DNA of 64,000 nt from Ulota crispa (GCA_963920765.1 OY987245.1:11114727-11178726); one strand, 5' to 3'. Positions 1 to 12,330 are shown, counted from the first letter of the stretch. Notes: generated from the letters alone by a model not told the origin. Translations and numbers: made by a program.

Positions 1-373
1 TCAAAAGAAGTCACCTTGAGGAAATTTGAGTACGAAAAACAAATCAGGATGTTACAAATAGAGTCCGTAGCTGCTTGTTTTTTTTATGTTGCTAGTACTG
101 CAAAGTTCTAGTAGTAAGCAGTTTTGCTGAGATTCTTTACAAAACTTATGATGTTTTAACAAACATGGCCATGCAAAACATTTTGGCTTATATACTGCAG
201 ATTTTCAAACTGGAAATTTTTTAGGACTATTGACGCATCTGATGTGTTCATGTGATAGCATACTCCAAATAATTGTACAGGGGTGCTACTTAGTATGAAT
301 GATTTGAGCCTGCAACTCAACAAGATTGTGTCCATTTGTCAATTGGCTCCATAGGAATCCTCAGTTTTAACGT
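1..373. other. AT-rich non-coding flank
   Basis: No open frame, RNA gene or recognisable repeat boundary is visible. The last nine bases (365-373) form the left target-site duplication of the MITE that follows. Confidence 0.5.
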
Positions 374-623
374 GGGAAATGCTAAATCGTGAGCAGAAAT
401 ACATGAGTAGTGAGACTAGATTTTTTGTCAAAATTTTAAATTTCACCCATACACATGTACACAGGGTCTTATAATTGTGCATCACTAATGTTCATCTTTT
501 GATAAACTTGTTATGTTTTAGGTTTTTTCATTCATTTTGAGCTCAAAATTGGTTTCTGCTCACAAAATCTTGGCTCACCGCTCATGGGCTCACTGTTTTA
601 TGCTCATAAAATAGTGTCATCGG
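374..623. mobile_element. Mutator-like MITE, family AATGCTA, copy 1
   Basis: A 250-bp element without coding capacity. It starts GGGAAATGCTAAATCGTGAGC. The other end, read on the minus strand, gives a related terminus with GTGAGC-type subterminal motifs. Flanking nonamers at 365-373 (TTTTAACGT) and 624-632 (TTTCGACGT) agree at 7 of 9 positions, so the target duplication is decayed. Copies at 1775-2023 (inverted) and 2577-2801 (direct) share the internal sequence. A 9-bp duplication is the Mutator/MULE signature; membership of that superfamily is inferred because no transposase is present. Confidence 0.7.
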
Positions 624-1774
624 TTTCGACGTTTCTCTTTCTCATAAAACTTGCATGTCACTTCACAACCCTATGCACGCTGAGGATCTTGAACATTTGA
701 GAACTGAAGAAGAATACCACGACTCAAGTTTGAGGAATTCCATTTGAAAGTGCAAGCAGCTATTGTCACGTCTTGTTTGATGGTAGACACATTTTGAGTG
801 GATAGTCACGTCTTACAGTGTGATTGCTGATGTGTCTGCTTTTTCAGTAGCTTGTTTAACCGCTGAGCGCCCACAGGGAAAACGAGAAAATCAGGCGAGG
901 AGGGAACATGCTCAAAAACATTGTACATCCCACGCTGGGAACTTAGATTGGGGAGGTTTCATTGTTGAAAAAATTAAAAGGGTGCTTGATGCACCCAATC
1001 AAAATTTTGCAGAATTTTTGATTGCATCATTTTGTAAATTATAATAGTCAAAGTATAGTTGATTATGTGGCAACCGATCAATTTTGGGGGAGTTTGTGGT
1101 TGTGAACGCAAAAATTCATGTCATAGAGGAGGCTTCTTCTAATGAAATTTAGGCACATGGTGCAACTTATTGGTATCTTGCTTGCTGCTAAATTTGGTAA
1201 TATTCTAACTTTTGCAAGGTGCTTTTTTAGATGTCCGAAGTTGCAAGGCTCATACGGCATGGTGGACAATAGAAGGGGTATGGGTACAACTTTGACCTCC
1301 ACAAGGGCATGGCTCTTGATGGTACAACTGCAAAACCCTTTTCCAGTTTGAAGCATGCATGTCAAAACACCCATAATGATATGGAACCGGCCATAGTCAA
1401 TGGTCTCTATCCTTGCACCTAAACCCTAAACCGCATGAAATGAAGTTCTAGCATACTATTGTCATACTTGACTTGCACAATTAGTGCTTGTACAAGTGGT
1501 GAAACCCCCATCGCCCACTATGTGGCATGAGAGTAGTACCATATCCTTAACCAAGTGCAACTTTTTGGGAAGTACAGTTCTAATTTAGACCAAATTATGG
1601 TGAAAGTATAATTTTGAGGGGCAATACTATCACCCCTAGGGCGCTCAAGGGTTAAGATCAAGCATGAAAACTTAGCATAAACACTTGGAGCAAACTTTCA
1701 TATTGGCTCCAAAATTAGAAAACCCAAACACAACAATTAAGAATTATATTGCAAAGACATTTGTTGTTTTTGAG

Positions 1775-2023
1775 TAAACATATGTAAGCATAAAACGGAG
1801 ATCCATAAGCAATGAGCCAAGATTTTGCAAGTGGGAATCAATTTTGAGCTCAATATCAATGAAAAAAAAAAGAAAATTACAAAATTGTCAAAAATGAAAA
1901 TTTAAAATGTACAATTATAGGGTCCTATGTACATGGTTATAGATGAAATTTAGTAGATTTAACAAAAATTCCAAGCTCACAACTCACTATGCATGGATTG
2001 CCGCTCGCAATATAGCATTTGTT
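1775..2023. mobile_element. Mutator-like MITE, family AATGCTA, copy 2 (inverted)
   Basis: This 249-bp copy lies in the opposite orientation to the copies at 374-623 and 2577-2801. Its right end reads TATAGCATTTGTT. Nonamers GTTTTTGAG (1766-1774) and ATTTTTGAG (2024-2032) flank it and match at 8 of 9 positions. It has an A-rich run in the middle and does not code for protein. Confidence 0.65.
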
Positions 2024-2576
2024 ATTTTTGAGTTTCACACTTTAGGGGAGTAAAAAGTTTGCTCTTATATGACATATTTTACTAACTTTTGACAATTCAT
2101 GCAATTTTGGATTAAATCTTCACAACATTGAAAAACCTCCCAATATTGAAGGAATTAAATCTGTGATGTTTTGCATAAATCTCCAAAATAAAATTGGATT
2201 ATTATTTTTGGATTTTGGACTACATGGATTTAGTCCGATATGACATTTACGTTAAAACTGACAACCTTTACATGAACAAACTTGAATGAATGAAATCCAT
2301 GCAAAGGATAGGAGGTTCATTTTCAATTTTGCTTTCATGTAAACCTCCTTGATCTGATTACCTACCGTTTGCAAAAAGGAAAGCTTCACAATTGACAAGT
2401 AGCATTTTTTTCCACACAAATTTGTTCTATAGACATGTGACAAGGAAGGCATAGCCCAGTCTTATTTGGAGTATCATTGAGTTATAAGTACAAGGAAATA
2501 GAAGAGGAGCAACAAAAAACTGAACTGGAAATTGTCTGTTCTAACAAACATTATTGAGGAGGATTTAGTCAAAATG

Positions 2577-2801
2577 GGGAATGCTAAATCATGAGCCGTG
2601 AGTCTAGGTTTTTTGTCAAAATATTAAATTCACCTACACATATATGGCCTTATAATTGAGCATTATAAATATTCATCTCTTGAAAAATTTGTTTTTTAGG
2701 TTTTATATTGATTTTGAGTTTAAAATTGGTTTTTGCTTACAAAATTTTGGCTCACCGCTTATGGACTCACCATTTTACGCTCACAAAATAGCATTTTCCT
2801 G
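2577..2801. mobile_element. Mutator-like MITE, family AATGCTA, copy 3
   Basis: A 225-bp element with ends GGGAATGCTA and TAGCATTTTCCTG. It is flanked by a perfect 9-bp duplication, GTCAAAATG, at 2568-2576 and 2802-2810. This is the best-preserved insertion of the three and fixes the family boundaries. It is non-coding. Confidence 0.75.
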
Positions 2802-2810
2802 GTCAAAATG

Positions 2811-5000
2811 ATTGTTGCATTATTGTTTCTAATATTGCACAAATGTGCATTAAAAGGAACTTGCTTTGCAACCAAATTTAAAGTATGCTACTTTTATTTT
2901 TTAGATGCTCTTTTTGGCATAGATGTAAGCCAATTAGATAAATGCACTTCTTAAAGTGGAAATTAAAATACATAAGTTTGGGTTTTCAAAAGCACTTCCA
3001 ACTATGAAAATCTCATGTGTGACAACAAGAAAATAATGATTTTTTGCATACTTGATTGTTTTTGAGACTTTTGAAAACATAGTGACTACAAATCAAATAT
3101 TTACTTCCAATTTTAAATACATCATACCAACACTAGAAAATATGCTAAGTTATATATTGAACATGCACATAAACTCCAAAATAGTATTTAGAGCTGTCCT
3201 AAAGAGGTGTGAATGGAAGCAATAGAAATGCATAGGATTCCAAAAGAAGCAAGCTAACCTTAAGATCAAGATGAAGTAAAACTTGTTATAAACAGTTATA
3301 CAATTTAATTCTTGTCACCATTACCAATAGATAACAAGTGCTATCTTGGGTGTTTCTTTTCATAATTAGAAGTTGTTGCCTCTCACCATAGACAAGTAGA
3401 TAAGAAACCACTAACCAATATCAAAAACCAAGAAGATCAATAAGTTATGAAGTCAATTTGTATTTACGCTGAGCTTTCAGAAAATAATTTAAAATAGTTT
3501 TGCAAATTCTATTACAGCGGGCTAAACTATAGTTGGGCTAGTATCCTAAACAAACATTCTTCATTTCTTTTTGTGTTTGAGTTGGAAATATAGCGCATAA
3601 TTGCTTCACTTTAAGGTTTATAGCATTAGAGTACTAATGTTTTATTTGTGGGCAATTTAAAAAAGGACAAATTTACTTGTAAAAGATGGTGAGGGCACCA
3701 GGTACAATGTTCAAATTTAGTATCCAAAACCCATTTGAGCACTAGCTTGGTGCCCAAATAGGCTTGGGGCACCAAGTTTTGACATTCTAATTTGATGCCC
3801 CAGAGTCATCTTTTCTCCAAGTAAACCCTTTATTTTTTGAGGCCACCAATCAATCAATACTCTTGTTACAATTACAAAACTAGGTGTTTTGTTATGACAA
3901 GCAATCAATTCAACAGATCTTGATTGACCTTTATCAAAAAAAATCTAGCATTCATCATTTTCAACCAATTTTTTAAGTATAGCATTGCATGGTTGTTACT
4001 TTGGGCAAGATTAGGCTGTCAAACAACACAAAATAAATGGCATATACGGACACATCTATCCACTCTAGCTTTTCAGAGCATTCTTAGGGTTCTTTACCTA
4101 ATAAAAGAAGGATCAAATTACTTTGTTTCATTTTTACAGTGTGATATGGCTCTAAATTCACATTTTGACTTCATGAAGGCAATAATGAGTGTCACTAGCA
4201 TGTACAAAGTAAGTTTTTCTTATCATTTTTATCATTTTTTGAAGTCAACTATAAGTTGAGTACATTGGACAGACATGAGCATGAGCTCAATCGAACACTT
4301 TTGACAAACAAGCAAGCAGACAAACGAGTGGTCCAATGTGACAAACAAGTATCATTGCATATTTCCGCTTATGTAGACTACATATGTATACTATTTTTTT
4401 TATAAATTTGACCAATGTTGTTTGTTAGATTCAATTTTGACTAGTTTTCACATTTATAAAACAAGGCCCAAATCAAGCTATTCAAACCAACACAAACATG
4501 TCATAATTAGCATAAAAATGATCAGTAAAATGTTCAAACTAAGACATCCCAAGCAACAAAGTAGTGTTGATTTAGGTTCCATTTTCTAGTAATTTTTTTT
4601 GCTATTTCATTTTGGCCAACATTCTGTTGTTGTTTTGGATCTCCCTGCTCATTGATAACAAGCAATGCCCTTTCTCAAGGCTACTTTGAAAGTGATATCT
4701 TTCACTTGTATGTCATTTCTTGATGCACATGTACACTTCCATTTACTTCTCCGAGTTACGGTGTCGTTGTTCCATTGACTCCGTGCACCCGAAGTTTGCA
4801 TTTTCTGAGATACTGCAACAACTGCGTTGCTTGAAACAATGAATCTGTCACATTCGGTTGAAGTTTACAATTCACTGCTCGGTTCACTGCACATCTGTCG
4901 ATGTGATACCAGGGTGGAAAAGCTCTAATTCTTCGCCTGTTAGAAAATGTGAGCGGAGCTTAAATAGTTATCATCAGTAGATTAAATCAGGGACTTTTAA
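2811..5000. other. gene-free AT-rich stretch
   Basis: Only short frames without recognisable domains or codon structure occur here. I see no tRNA, rRNA or clear element boundary. It is probably old degraded transposon sequence, but I cannot assign it. Confidence 0.4.
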
Positions 5001-5115
5001 ATTCATATTTGGATTGAGAGACCCTGAGTTGTTTAGTTGAATTTACATTTGATTGAGGGACCCTAAGATACGTTAGTCTACTTAACTTCATATTTGGATT
5101 AAGAGACCTTGAGTT
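5001..5115. repeat. short tandem direct repeat, about 55-57 bp unit
   Basis: Two to three diverged units follow each other, each containing a version of CATATTTGGATTGAGAGACC followed by a GAGTT or AAGATA variant. The last unit abuts the MITE that starts at 5116. Confidence 0.5.
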
Positions 5116-5493
5116 AGAGCATCCACATCCTTGCGCGCAACTTGGAGTCTTTGAAAGCTAGTGTTTAGGGTACATCCACAACCACATGTTTGTTCAAATC
5201 TCAAATATTCCATCCTTGCCTTTGAACATGTACTAACAAGCACTGAGAACTTATCATAGAGGATAGGTGTCAAGTTTTGATTGAAAGCCTCTACTCTCAA
5301 CCAATTAGCTAGTTTTGATTATCTTGGATTTGGGCATGTTATTGATTCATCAAACCTAAAAATGTTCTAATTTTTGAGTTATAATTGAGCAAGCCCTGTC
5401 TCTTGTAGGACATTGATGTGTTTGCAATGAGGCACATCAAATGAAATGGTAGCACCAAATGCTATGTTGGACATGTGTGGATGCAAATGCTCT
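5116..5493. mobile_element. MITE with AGAGCATC termini
   Basis: Left end AGAGCATCCACATCC. The right end read on the minus strand is AGAGCATTTGCATCCACA. The same terminus recurs at 8764-9060, and a related one at 45907-46229. No clear target duplication was found, so the superfamily is uncertain. AGAGCATC-type ends are common on plant hAT or PIF MITEs, so those are the candidates. Confidence 0.5.
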
Positions 5494-5907
5494 GAGTCTT
5501 GGAAGAGGATACACTCAACCGAATAACATCAAAATAGGGGCAGATTATCATTTGTACCCTTGTTTGTAAAAAAAGCTGAAATTATGCACATCGATGGATG
5601 TGCAGTAAATCGAGCCACAATTCACAGGGCATATAGTGCAGTTTTGGCAACCACGGTAGAACATCAGATTTTAGTTGTTTAACCAAGGTTGGGTTCAACG
5701 TGAAATAGGAAACAATTTATTGCATGGAAGTAGAATCTATCTCTTCCTTCTTTGTTTTTGCTTCTTTGAGGAAAATCAAATATAACTCGTTATTTGTTAA
5801 TTTGGGAAAACGAGGGGTTCCATTTTGTACTCACCTGAATCTGAGATTGTCACCTTAATTTATGTGGAATCATATTTGTTCAATTCAGGAGGTCTCCTGA
5901 AACCTGC

Positions 5908-6837
5908 TTAACCCCTAATATCCAAGGGTGTTTTTCTTATTTTCGGAGGGTAGTTTTGAAGTTTTTGAATTGTCCTTGTAAGATCATTATTAAACATCAA
6001 AACAAAATTGTAACCGTTGAATCTTGAACTTCAAGGTTTCTAGATGGCACTACCCAAAAAGAATCCAAAATGGTCGCGCAGATGTTAAGATATTTGTGAT
6101 TGAATGATGATGAGTATGGGATTTTTTGCTTTCTTTGGAGCTGCCCAAAACTTCTAATAAAAATTGGCAACTTTTGGATACAAAATTGGGAGACTACCAC
6201 TTAGGATGCTTTTGTGTTTATTGTTGTTACTTCAAAACCATTGGCCTCTCTTCCAAATTCATGACCGCAATTTCACAAATGAGCCTGCAATGCAACTGTC
6301 AAAATGCAACCGTCTAATACAAAGAAACTTTCAATTTCAATTATTGACCAAAAATTATTATGAATGAAAGAAAATTCAACGGTGAAAGGATCCGAACTTC
6401 TATAACAAAGACATTCCAAGTGAAATTAGTCTAAAAGCACTTTTAGATTTTGTTAGATGTCAAAATTTCCATAAAAGGCCCTTATTGCCCAAGGGAGTGC
6501 CCAAGGGAAATCTTCACCTTTTGCTCAACTTGATGCTCATCTTTTCAATGTGGCAACTTCTCATAGGCTCTGTGACACTATTCACAACACTATTCATGAC
6601 ACTATTCATGACACTATTCACAACTGAAAATGTATGCTTGTAGTCAACCTTCCACTAAAAACAAATGGAATAAGATATGGAGGAAGTTGAATATGAATAG
6701 CAAAGCTAACTTCAACATGCAACTTTTCCACAAAAAAAAACCTCAAAACAATAAAATCTGTAACTTCAACAGGGTTTCAAAATTTCCTGAAATTTGTTGG
6801 ACACCAAAATCTAATGCCTTAGACATTTAGGGGTTAA
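5908..6837. mobile_element. TTAA-flanked element A, 930 bp
   Basis: TTAA occurs exactly at both ends (5908-5911 and 6834-6837). Just inside, the left end reads CCCCTAATATCCAAGG and the right end on the minus strand reads CCCCTAAATGTCTAAGG, a good inverted terminal repeat. No longer duplication lies outside the TTAA. TTAA target sites with CCC/CCY termini are the piggyBac hallmark. No transposase frame is present, so the copy is non-autonomous. A 14-bp unit containing ACACTATTCA is repeated inside at about 6577-6622. Confidence 0.6.
6577..6622. repeat. short tandem repeat (ACACTATTCA-type units)
   Basis: About four copies of a 14-bp unit based on GACACTATTCATGA lie in tandem inside TTAA element A. 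No function is suggested. Confidence 0.6.
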
Positions 6838-8763
6838 TGAACTTTTTGTACAAAATTTCAGATGTTAATGAATTTTCTGTTCAAAAAGAACATCTTTTTA
6901 TAAGATTTGTATCTCATTTCATTAGAAAACAGTCAACAGATTCCCAATTCAATAAACATGACATTCTCTTCCAAAAAGGCAGAAGTCCCACTTTGTAAGC
7001 TTTGCAGTAAGTGATGCCTGAAGCCAATCAGATCACAATCTGTACATTTGTTCAGTCCTATGTGTACATCTCGATAATTTTGTCTTGGTGGTAACTTCTG
7101 CCACAAGAATTGACCGAAACATGGGATAGTTTGACGGATGGTGCTTGCAAATACAGCTTTCGTGCTGGTACAAATCCTTGTTGTCGTGGCTTGCCTTTGA
7201 ATGGTGACAGGTCACCCACATCAAAGGTGTTCAGGACACTTCTGATACTACTCAAATACCTCCTTGTTAGGGTATTGTTAGGGTATCCTCAGTCAAGACA
7301 CAGGTAAGAGTTTTGGAAACGGTAAAAGAAGGGCAATATTACAAGGTAATTCATTTAGCAGCCTCCCCAAGGAGTTTATGGCTTCAATGAGCAACCGGTT
7401 CTAGAAATGACAAAGGACGTAGGAGCACATGATTGAGAAGGATGATTGCAAGAGGGATGGAAGAATTGCAAACAAAATTGTCAAACAATCAATTGCACTT
7501 GGAAATCAAACTGTAGTAGCCAATTCTGTAGGTTTTGCAATCTTCCTCTTGCTAAGTGCCAGCTAGGATTGCTCTTGTGCCAAAGGATATGAGCTTTTTG
7601 TTTGACTTTGCAACAAGATAGGGGACAATTTTCACTTATTGTGCCTAAACCCACCTCCATTGTATGTTATTGTATACTCATCTTGGCCAAACTAAAAACA
7701 GACTTAGGTAGGTATTGCATTTTGATTGGCCTCACAACATAGCACTCTTAAGCCCCTAAGCACTCCAAACTTCATATTCTCAAGCATATCCAAATACTAC
7801 CCAAATTACTCAAACATCTGCATGTTAGGTAAGTACTGCATTTCAAGGAACACAACAATAGAACACTCTCCATGTTCAGAAGTCCGAAGTCCATTTGACT
7901 GATGAATAGAGTGTTCCCAAGTAATGCTTTGTCTCAATACTTTCTTGTTCAACCAAATAATGTTTGGTTCTCCAAATAAAAAACCAATAGGTCTTTATAA
8001 TAGAGAGAAAGTTGAAATTAGGTTATGTTCACACTACGTCCCATTGAAATCTCAAAATCCTATTTGTTAAGAGTTGATACAATGGTGCTGGAATAAGGTC
8101 AATACCTTGGGCAAGGAAAAAACATTGACATATCCAAGCATTGACCTTAAACATATACTTCATGTAATTAAGTCCAATATACAAAAAAAAGAATAAGATC
8201 TTGACACTATCTAAATGTTTCTCTTACAAAGATTGACCTTATCAAAGCACCACTATAGTTGAGATTTTATAACTTTCACTATGTCCCAAGTCTTTTGTCC
8301 CAACTGACTACATTTTGCTTACATGATAACACTTTTACAAGTTTTGATGTCAAGAAGGGGAAACTTCACTTAAGATTTGACTTAAGCTTTCTGCTTGACC
8401 CAGCTTATGTATACTGAAAATATTCATGGCTTTACTTTTTGTTTTATTTTTAATAACCCAACAAAACTCGGTTCTCTTGTTGAGATGGGACTTGGAGAGA
8501 TGGAACGTGGGACAGAGTGTGAGCTGCACCTTGTATTTATTTGATACATTTGAGGCCCATGGGGCAACGCAAGGGGGAATCTTTCAGTACTTTTGGACTT
8601 GGGCAGGGGAGGCTGAGTACACTGGACAGCATTTTCTTTCGTTTCTATCGGACAAAGGGGGAACTGTGCACTGAATGGCTTAGCTGCAGGACTGCATGGT
8701 ATTGGTGCATTGTTGCAGGATGTGACACACTAGCTTTTGCAAAGCATGAAAAAACAAAAACAA
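6838..8763. other. gene-free stretch
   Basis: Short overlapping frames near 7033-7307 and 8426-8789 show no domain, no consistent codon bias and no splice-linked extension. I treat the interval as non-coding transposon-derived DNA. The short phrase AAGTCCCACTTTGTAAGCTT near 6980 recurs near 13630, so some of it is repetitive. Confidence 0.4.
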
Positions 8764-9060
8764 AGAGCATCCACACCCTTACATCCTAAATTTTACTCGC
8801 TAATAGTATGCATTTATTTTGGAAGAGCCTTCCAAATTCTTGTCCCTCCCCCTTGGTCTTCAAATATGTTTTATAGTCAATTGATCAACCATCAAGTAGA
8901 GAATAGGAAAAAGTTCACTAAACTAATGAATAGCAATTTCAAGAGCCATTACTTGACATTTAGAATTGAGCGTTAGGAGAACATCTTGAGGGGTCCAAAG
9001 CACTTATCATCCAAGCATAGCGTGTGTCAAGCCCTTTGCATGTAAAGGTGCAAATGTTCT
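8764..9060. mobile_element. MITE with AGAGCATC termini, second copy
   Basis: The left end AGAGCATCCACACCCTTACA is matched on the minus strand by AGAACATTTGCACCTTTACA at the right end. The terminus matches the element at 5116-5493. The 297-bp interior has no coding capacity and the target duplication is unclear. Confidence 0.5.
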
Positions 9061-9149
9061 TAGCTTCTAATGATACATGCAAATACACCAAAGATTGAGC
9101 TTCTAACAATACATGCAGAACCGCCAAAGAGTGATGAAAATGTGTTGTA

Positions 9150-9631
9150 TCTATATTAATAAAAGAATAGCGTTCAGTCAGTTAGGGCCAATCATATAAT
9201 AGCGTTCAACCAGTTAGGGTTGGGCATAAGTTAGGTCTGGGCATGACTAGGATCAAAAAGGTATAAATGGATAAAGTAAAATCACCTATGACTCTCTTTT
9301 ATCTGTTTCACCAAACGTTAACAACAAGTCACTGGCAGTTGCACCACAACTTTCTCTTGGCCAAAGGAGGGCACGTGGATAAGAGGGCACGGGAATAAGG
9401 GGACACGAGGATAAGGGGGCACGAGGATGGGAGGACACAGAGATAAAGGGACACAAGGATATGGGGGCACAGGGATAGAGGACACAGGGATAAAGGGGCA
9501 CGGGGATAAGGGGGCACGGGGATAGAGGCATGGGGATAGAGGGCACAGCAATATGGGGGCACAAGGATCGGGGAGCACGGTGATAGGGGGTGGGGGCCAT
9601 AAACTCGTCAGTACAACGCGTAGTATACTAA
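9150..9631 (+). mobile_element. Helitron-like non-autonomous element
   Basis: The left boundary reads A|TCTATATTAATAAAAG, closely resembling the 5' ends of many plant Helitrons. The right boundary reads ACGCGTAGTATACTAA|T and fits the CTRR end with an A/T target. No target duplication is seen, as expected for rolling-circle insertion. Most of the 3' half is a G-rich minisatellite. The element at 42082-42352 shares the ATAAATGG-ATAAAGTAAA block and the minisatellite unit. No Rep/helicase is encoded. Confidence 0.45.
9357..9598. repeat. G-rich minisatellite, about 15-bp unit
   Basis: About 15 diverged copies of a unit close to GGGCACGGGGATAAG lie in tandem. Because the unit is near a multiple of three, all minus-strand frames read as proline/cysteine-rich repeats, which are translation artefacts. 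The same unit recurs at about 42234-42320. Confidence 0.85.
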
Positions 9632-9725
9632 TACAACATATGTAAATAACCTTGATGGTTCCAAAGGAGTTTGAAATGGAACTCATATTAGTATAAATAA
9701 GAAAAAGATATTCTATTGTTGAGAG

Positions 9726-10503
9726 TTTATATACGGAAAAATTACAAAATGAGTAACAAAAACAAAGGAAATTTCAGTTTAGGTAATGGTTTGAAAGTAA
9801 TTACAATTTGGATAACAAAATTCTATAATCTCAATGGACTTTGCAATTGTTGAAGGCGCAAGCTGGCATTAACGTCATTGCCAACTTGTCATTAGTTGTT
9901 ATCCTTGTTCTCTTAGTTACAATCAATTGCGACCCTTGTTTGCACCTAGCTGCCAATGTTTGCCAAGCAATTGTAGATTGCACACTATCAAGGAACAATC
10001 ACTTACCTTTTGCTCACGAGTACTACTTCAGAACCTCAACCTCAAAAGCTCACTAGTTGTATCTCACTCATGGACGTGCATAGCACACTGACTAATTGAT
10101 ATTCAACAGCTACTTATCAATCAACTTGTATTGGGAGACAATGCAAGATGCACGTCTAGGAGTGAGACACAACTGGTGAGCGTGTGAGGTTGAGGTTTTG
10201 AAGTAGTACTCGTGAGCAAAAGGTAAGTGATTGTTCCTTGATAGTGTGCAATCTACAATTGCTTGGCAAACATTGGTGGCTAGGTGCAAACAAGGGTCGC
10301 AACTGATTGTAACTAAGAGAACAAAGATAACAACTAATGACAAGTTGGCAATGATGTTGATGCCAGCTTACGCCTTCAGCAATTGCAAAGTCCATTGAGA
10401 TTATTGAATTTTGTTACCCAAATTGTAATTACTTTCAAACCATTACCCAAACTAAAATTTCTTTTGTTTTTGTTACTCATCTTGTAATTTCTCCGTTTAT
10501 ATA
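9726..10503. mobile_element. foldback element with about 345-bp arms
   Basis: The left arm (about 9726-10070) and right arm (about 10145-10503) are imperfect reverse complements over almost their whole length. Shared blocks include GAGTAACAAAAAC, TTGCTTGGCAAACATTGG-type and TGCTCACGAGTACTACTTC. The loop is roughly 75 bp. The paired short frames in the arms are the two strands of one repeat, not genes. A transcript across it would form a long hairpin. Confidence 0.75.
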
Positions 10504-11021
10504 CACAAAAGGGAGAAGGATAATCCGGGAGTAAACATGGGAACAAAAAGCTCCCACCCTCCTTGTGGGATTTAAGTGTCCCCATTGTTCCCTCTAACAT
10601 CTAAATATTTTGAAGATTATAATCTCATGGAAGCAAATTATAACCCTGATGAGTTTGTAATATAACTCACTAGCCATATCATATGCCACATTGAATCAAG
10701 GTTAAAATTAGAACCCTTGATGCAAACACCTAATGAGGGGTTGAATTTAATCTTCAAAGGAGAATTTTTAGTTTCATTGACTAAAATCTAACATTTCTCA
10801 TTTTCAACCAATTTTTCATGGAATTGCACCAAGTGTTTCCAATATTTATAATGTAATAATATACTATACTTTTGTTTTTGTAAATGAGACTAATTTTTTA
10901 GCCTATAATTTCAAATTTCAACTAGTTTTTTTGCAATTTCAACATTGGGTTGACACCTAAACTATATGAGTTTCATGCTTCCCCTTTGATGTGAGTTTTG
11001 ATTTGAATGTACCCTTGGGGT
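10504..11021. other. gene-free stretch
   Basis: AT-rich sequence without a supportable gene. It lies between the foldback and a small TTAA-bounded element. Confidence 0.4.
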
Positions 11022-11172
11022 TTAACCCTTAAAACATCCCAAACGCCCTCTATGGCAATATGTCCATTGTAGAACAATTTGGCGTAACGAGTTGTTCAGT
11101 AGTTCGATTGTGAGGGTATTTTCAAAAAATACCGTCCTGTACCTCAGCTCCCAAGGGCTGTTCAGGGGTTAA
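11022..11172. mobile_element. TTAA-flanked element H, 151 bp (weak)
   Basis: TTAA occurs at both ends (11022-11025, 11169-11172). The left terminus reads CCCTTAAAACATCCC and the right one, on the minus strand, CCCCTGAACAGCCC. The inverted repeat is poorer than in the other TTAA elements, so this may be two unrelated TTAACCC ends. A short internal hairpin (GTATTTTC / AAAATAC) lies near 11118. Confidence 0.35.
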
Positions 11173-11799
11173 ACACAACCAAACATACAAGAAAGACGCC
11201 ATATGATGGGTAACCGAACTCCGGCAACCCTGTGGGCATTTTGCCCAAGTTTGTTCAAACGAGCTGTTCAAAGTTTGGACCTCCGTCTTGGTGTGCTCTT
11301 CCTTTGATAGTGGGAGATCTTTGTGTAGGGTAAGGGCCTCATGCAAGAGGATTCTGACGTTTAAGTCACTAGAAACAAGGACATATTCCAAGTTTGCAAT
11401 GGCTTAAACATCAAAATTCCTGTGCACGAGGCGCTTATCCTGAGTAAATGTCCCTTGGACAAAATCCTCAAAAAGCATGCCATGTTTGCTTTCTTTTAAG
11501 AGCTAAATGTTCTCTGCAAATTGTTTTGTTCGTGTGATACCACTCTAGGATTTTTGGAGTTATTTTCACAAGAATAAGGGCAACTGAAAACATGATTTTT
11601 TTTTTGTCGAAGCAACGTTTACGGTCACCAATTCTTTCAGGATTTCTCTCCCTCCACAAGTTGTTGAACTCACTCCACAAGATGGATAACTTGCCGAAGA
11701 AATAGGAAGTGGTAGCTTTGAATGTAAGAGCATTTGCAACGTAATCTTTACTGACCTGCACCGACGGCATTGTGCCAGAGGGGACCAAGGAAAAAACAT
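11122..11799 (-). other. unrecognised minus-strand open frames
   Basis: Two non-overlapping minus-strand frames, 11788-11468 and 11391-11122, together give about 195 codons with mixed, non-repetitive composition (for example SILWSEFNNLWRERNPERIG and LPLSKEEHTKTEVQTL). They lack a recognisable domain, and a second frame overlaps the first. They could be a decayed transposon protein or chance. The second frame overlaps the right end of the weak TTAA element. No function is proposed. Confidence 0.2.
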
Positions 11800-12031
11800 G
11801 TTAAAACTAGCCTCAACTGCACCAATTTTGACTTCTGCACATTTGCAGCTTTAGCACGTTTTTTTTTGAGACCAACATGTTCATGCATTTTGCTTCCCCG
11901 CCAGATTCCTCTTCACGCAAAGATCCCACATTCCGTATTCCTGCGCTAGGAAAGAGAAAAACTTCTCAAACAACAATGAGCTTGTACCGTTGGTAAATAT
12001 CTAGGCCTAAATGGAAGTCCATTAAGATTTG

Positions 12032-12330
12032 TGGTACACTGAATATTGCATTTAGGTTGCCTTGACAATTAGGTTGCCTTACCTTGATAAGTTATCTCAC
12101 AACTCATCACTTGACCACTTGGAGGCGCATGTAACACACTAAATATTTAAATTTTACATGGTCTATGATTTGGAAGTCATGAGTTTGTCATTTTGCAGCT
12201 TCATTATTGTCTGAAAATGGTTTCTTGCAATAATTTTTGATGAAAAACACTGTAGCAGCAATAAATATTTATATAGCGTGAAATGTCGAGAAATGTGTGG
12301 GGCAACCTAAACGCAATATTCAGTGTACCA
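12032..12330. mobile_element. MITE with 30-bp terminal inverted repeats
   Basis: The left end TGGTACACTGAATATTGCAT continues to TTAGGTTGCC. The right end is its reverse complement with one or two changes (GGCAACCTAAACGCAATATT then CAGTGTACCA). The element is 299 bp and non-coding. No convincing target duplication is visible. Confidence 0.65.

Noticed and set aside
9286..9686. Minus-strand Pro/Cys/Ala-rich frames
   Set aside because: They are translations of the 15-bp G-rich minisatellite in all frames, not a protein gene.
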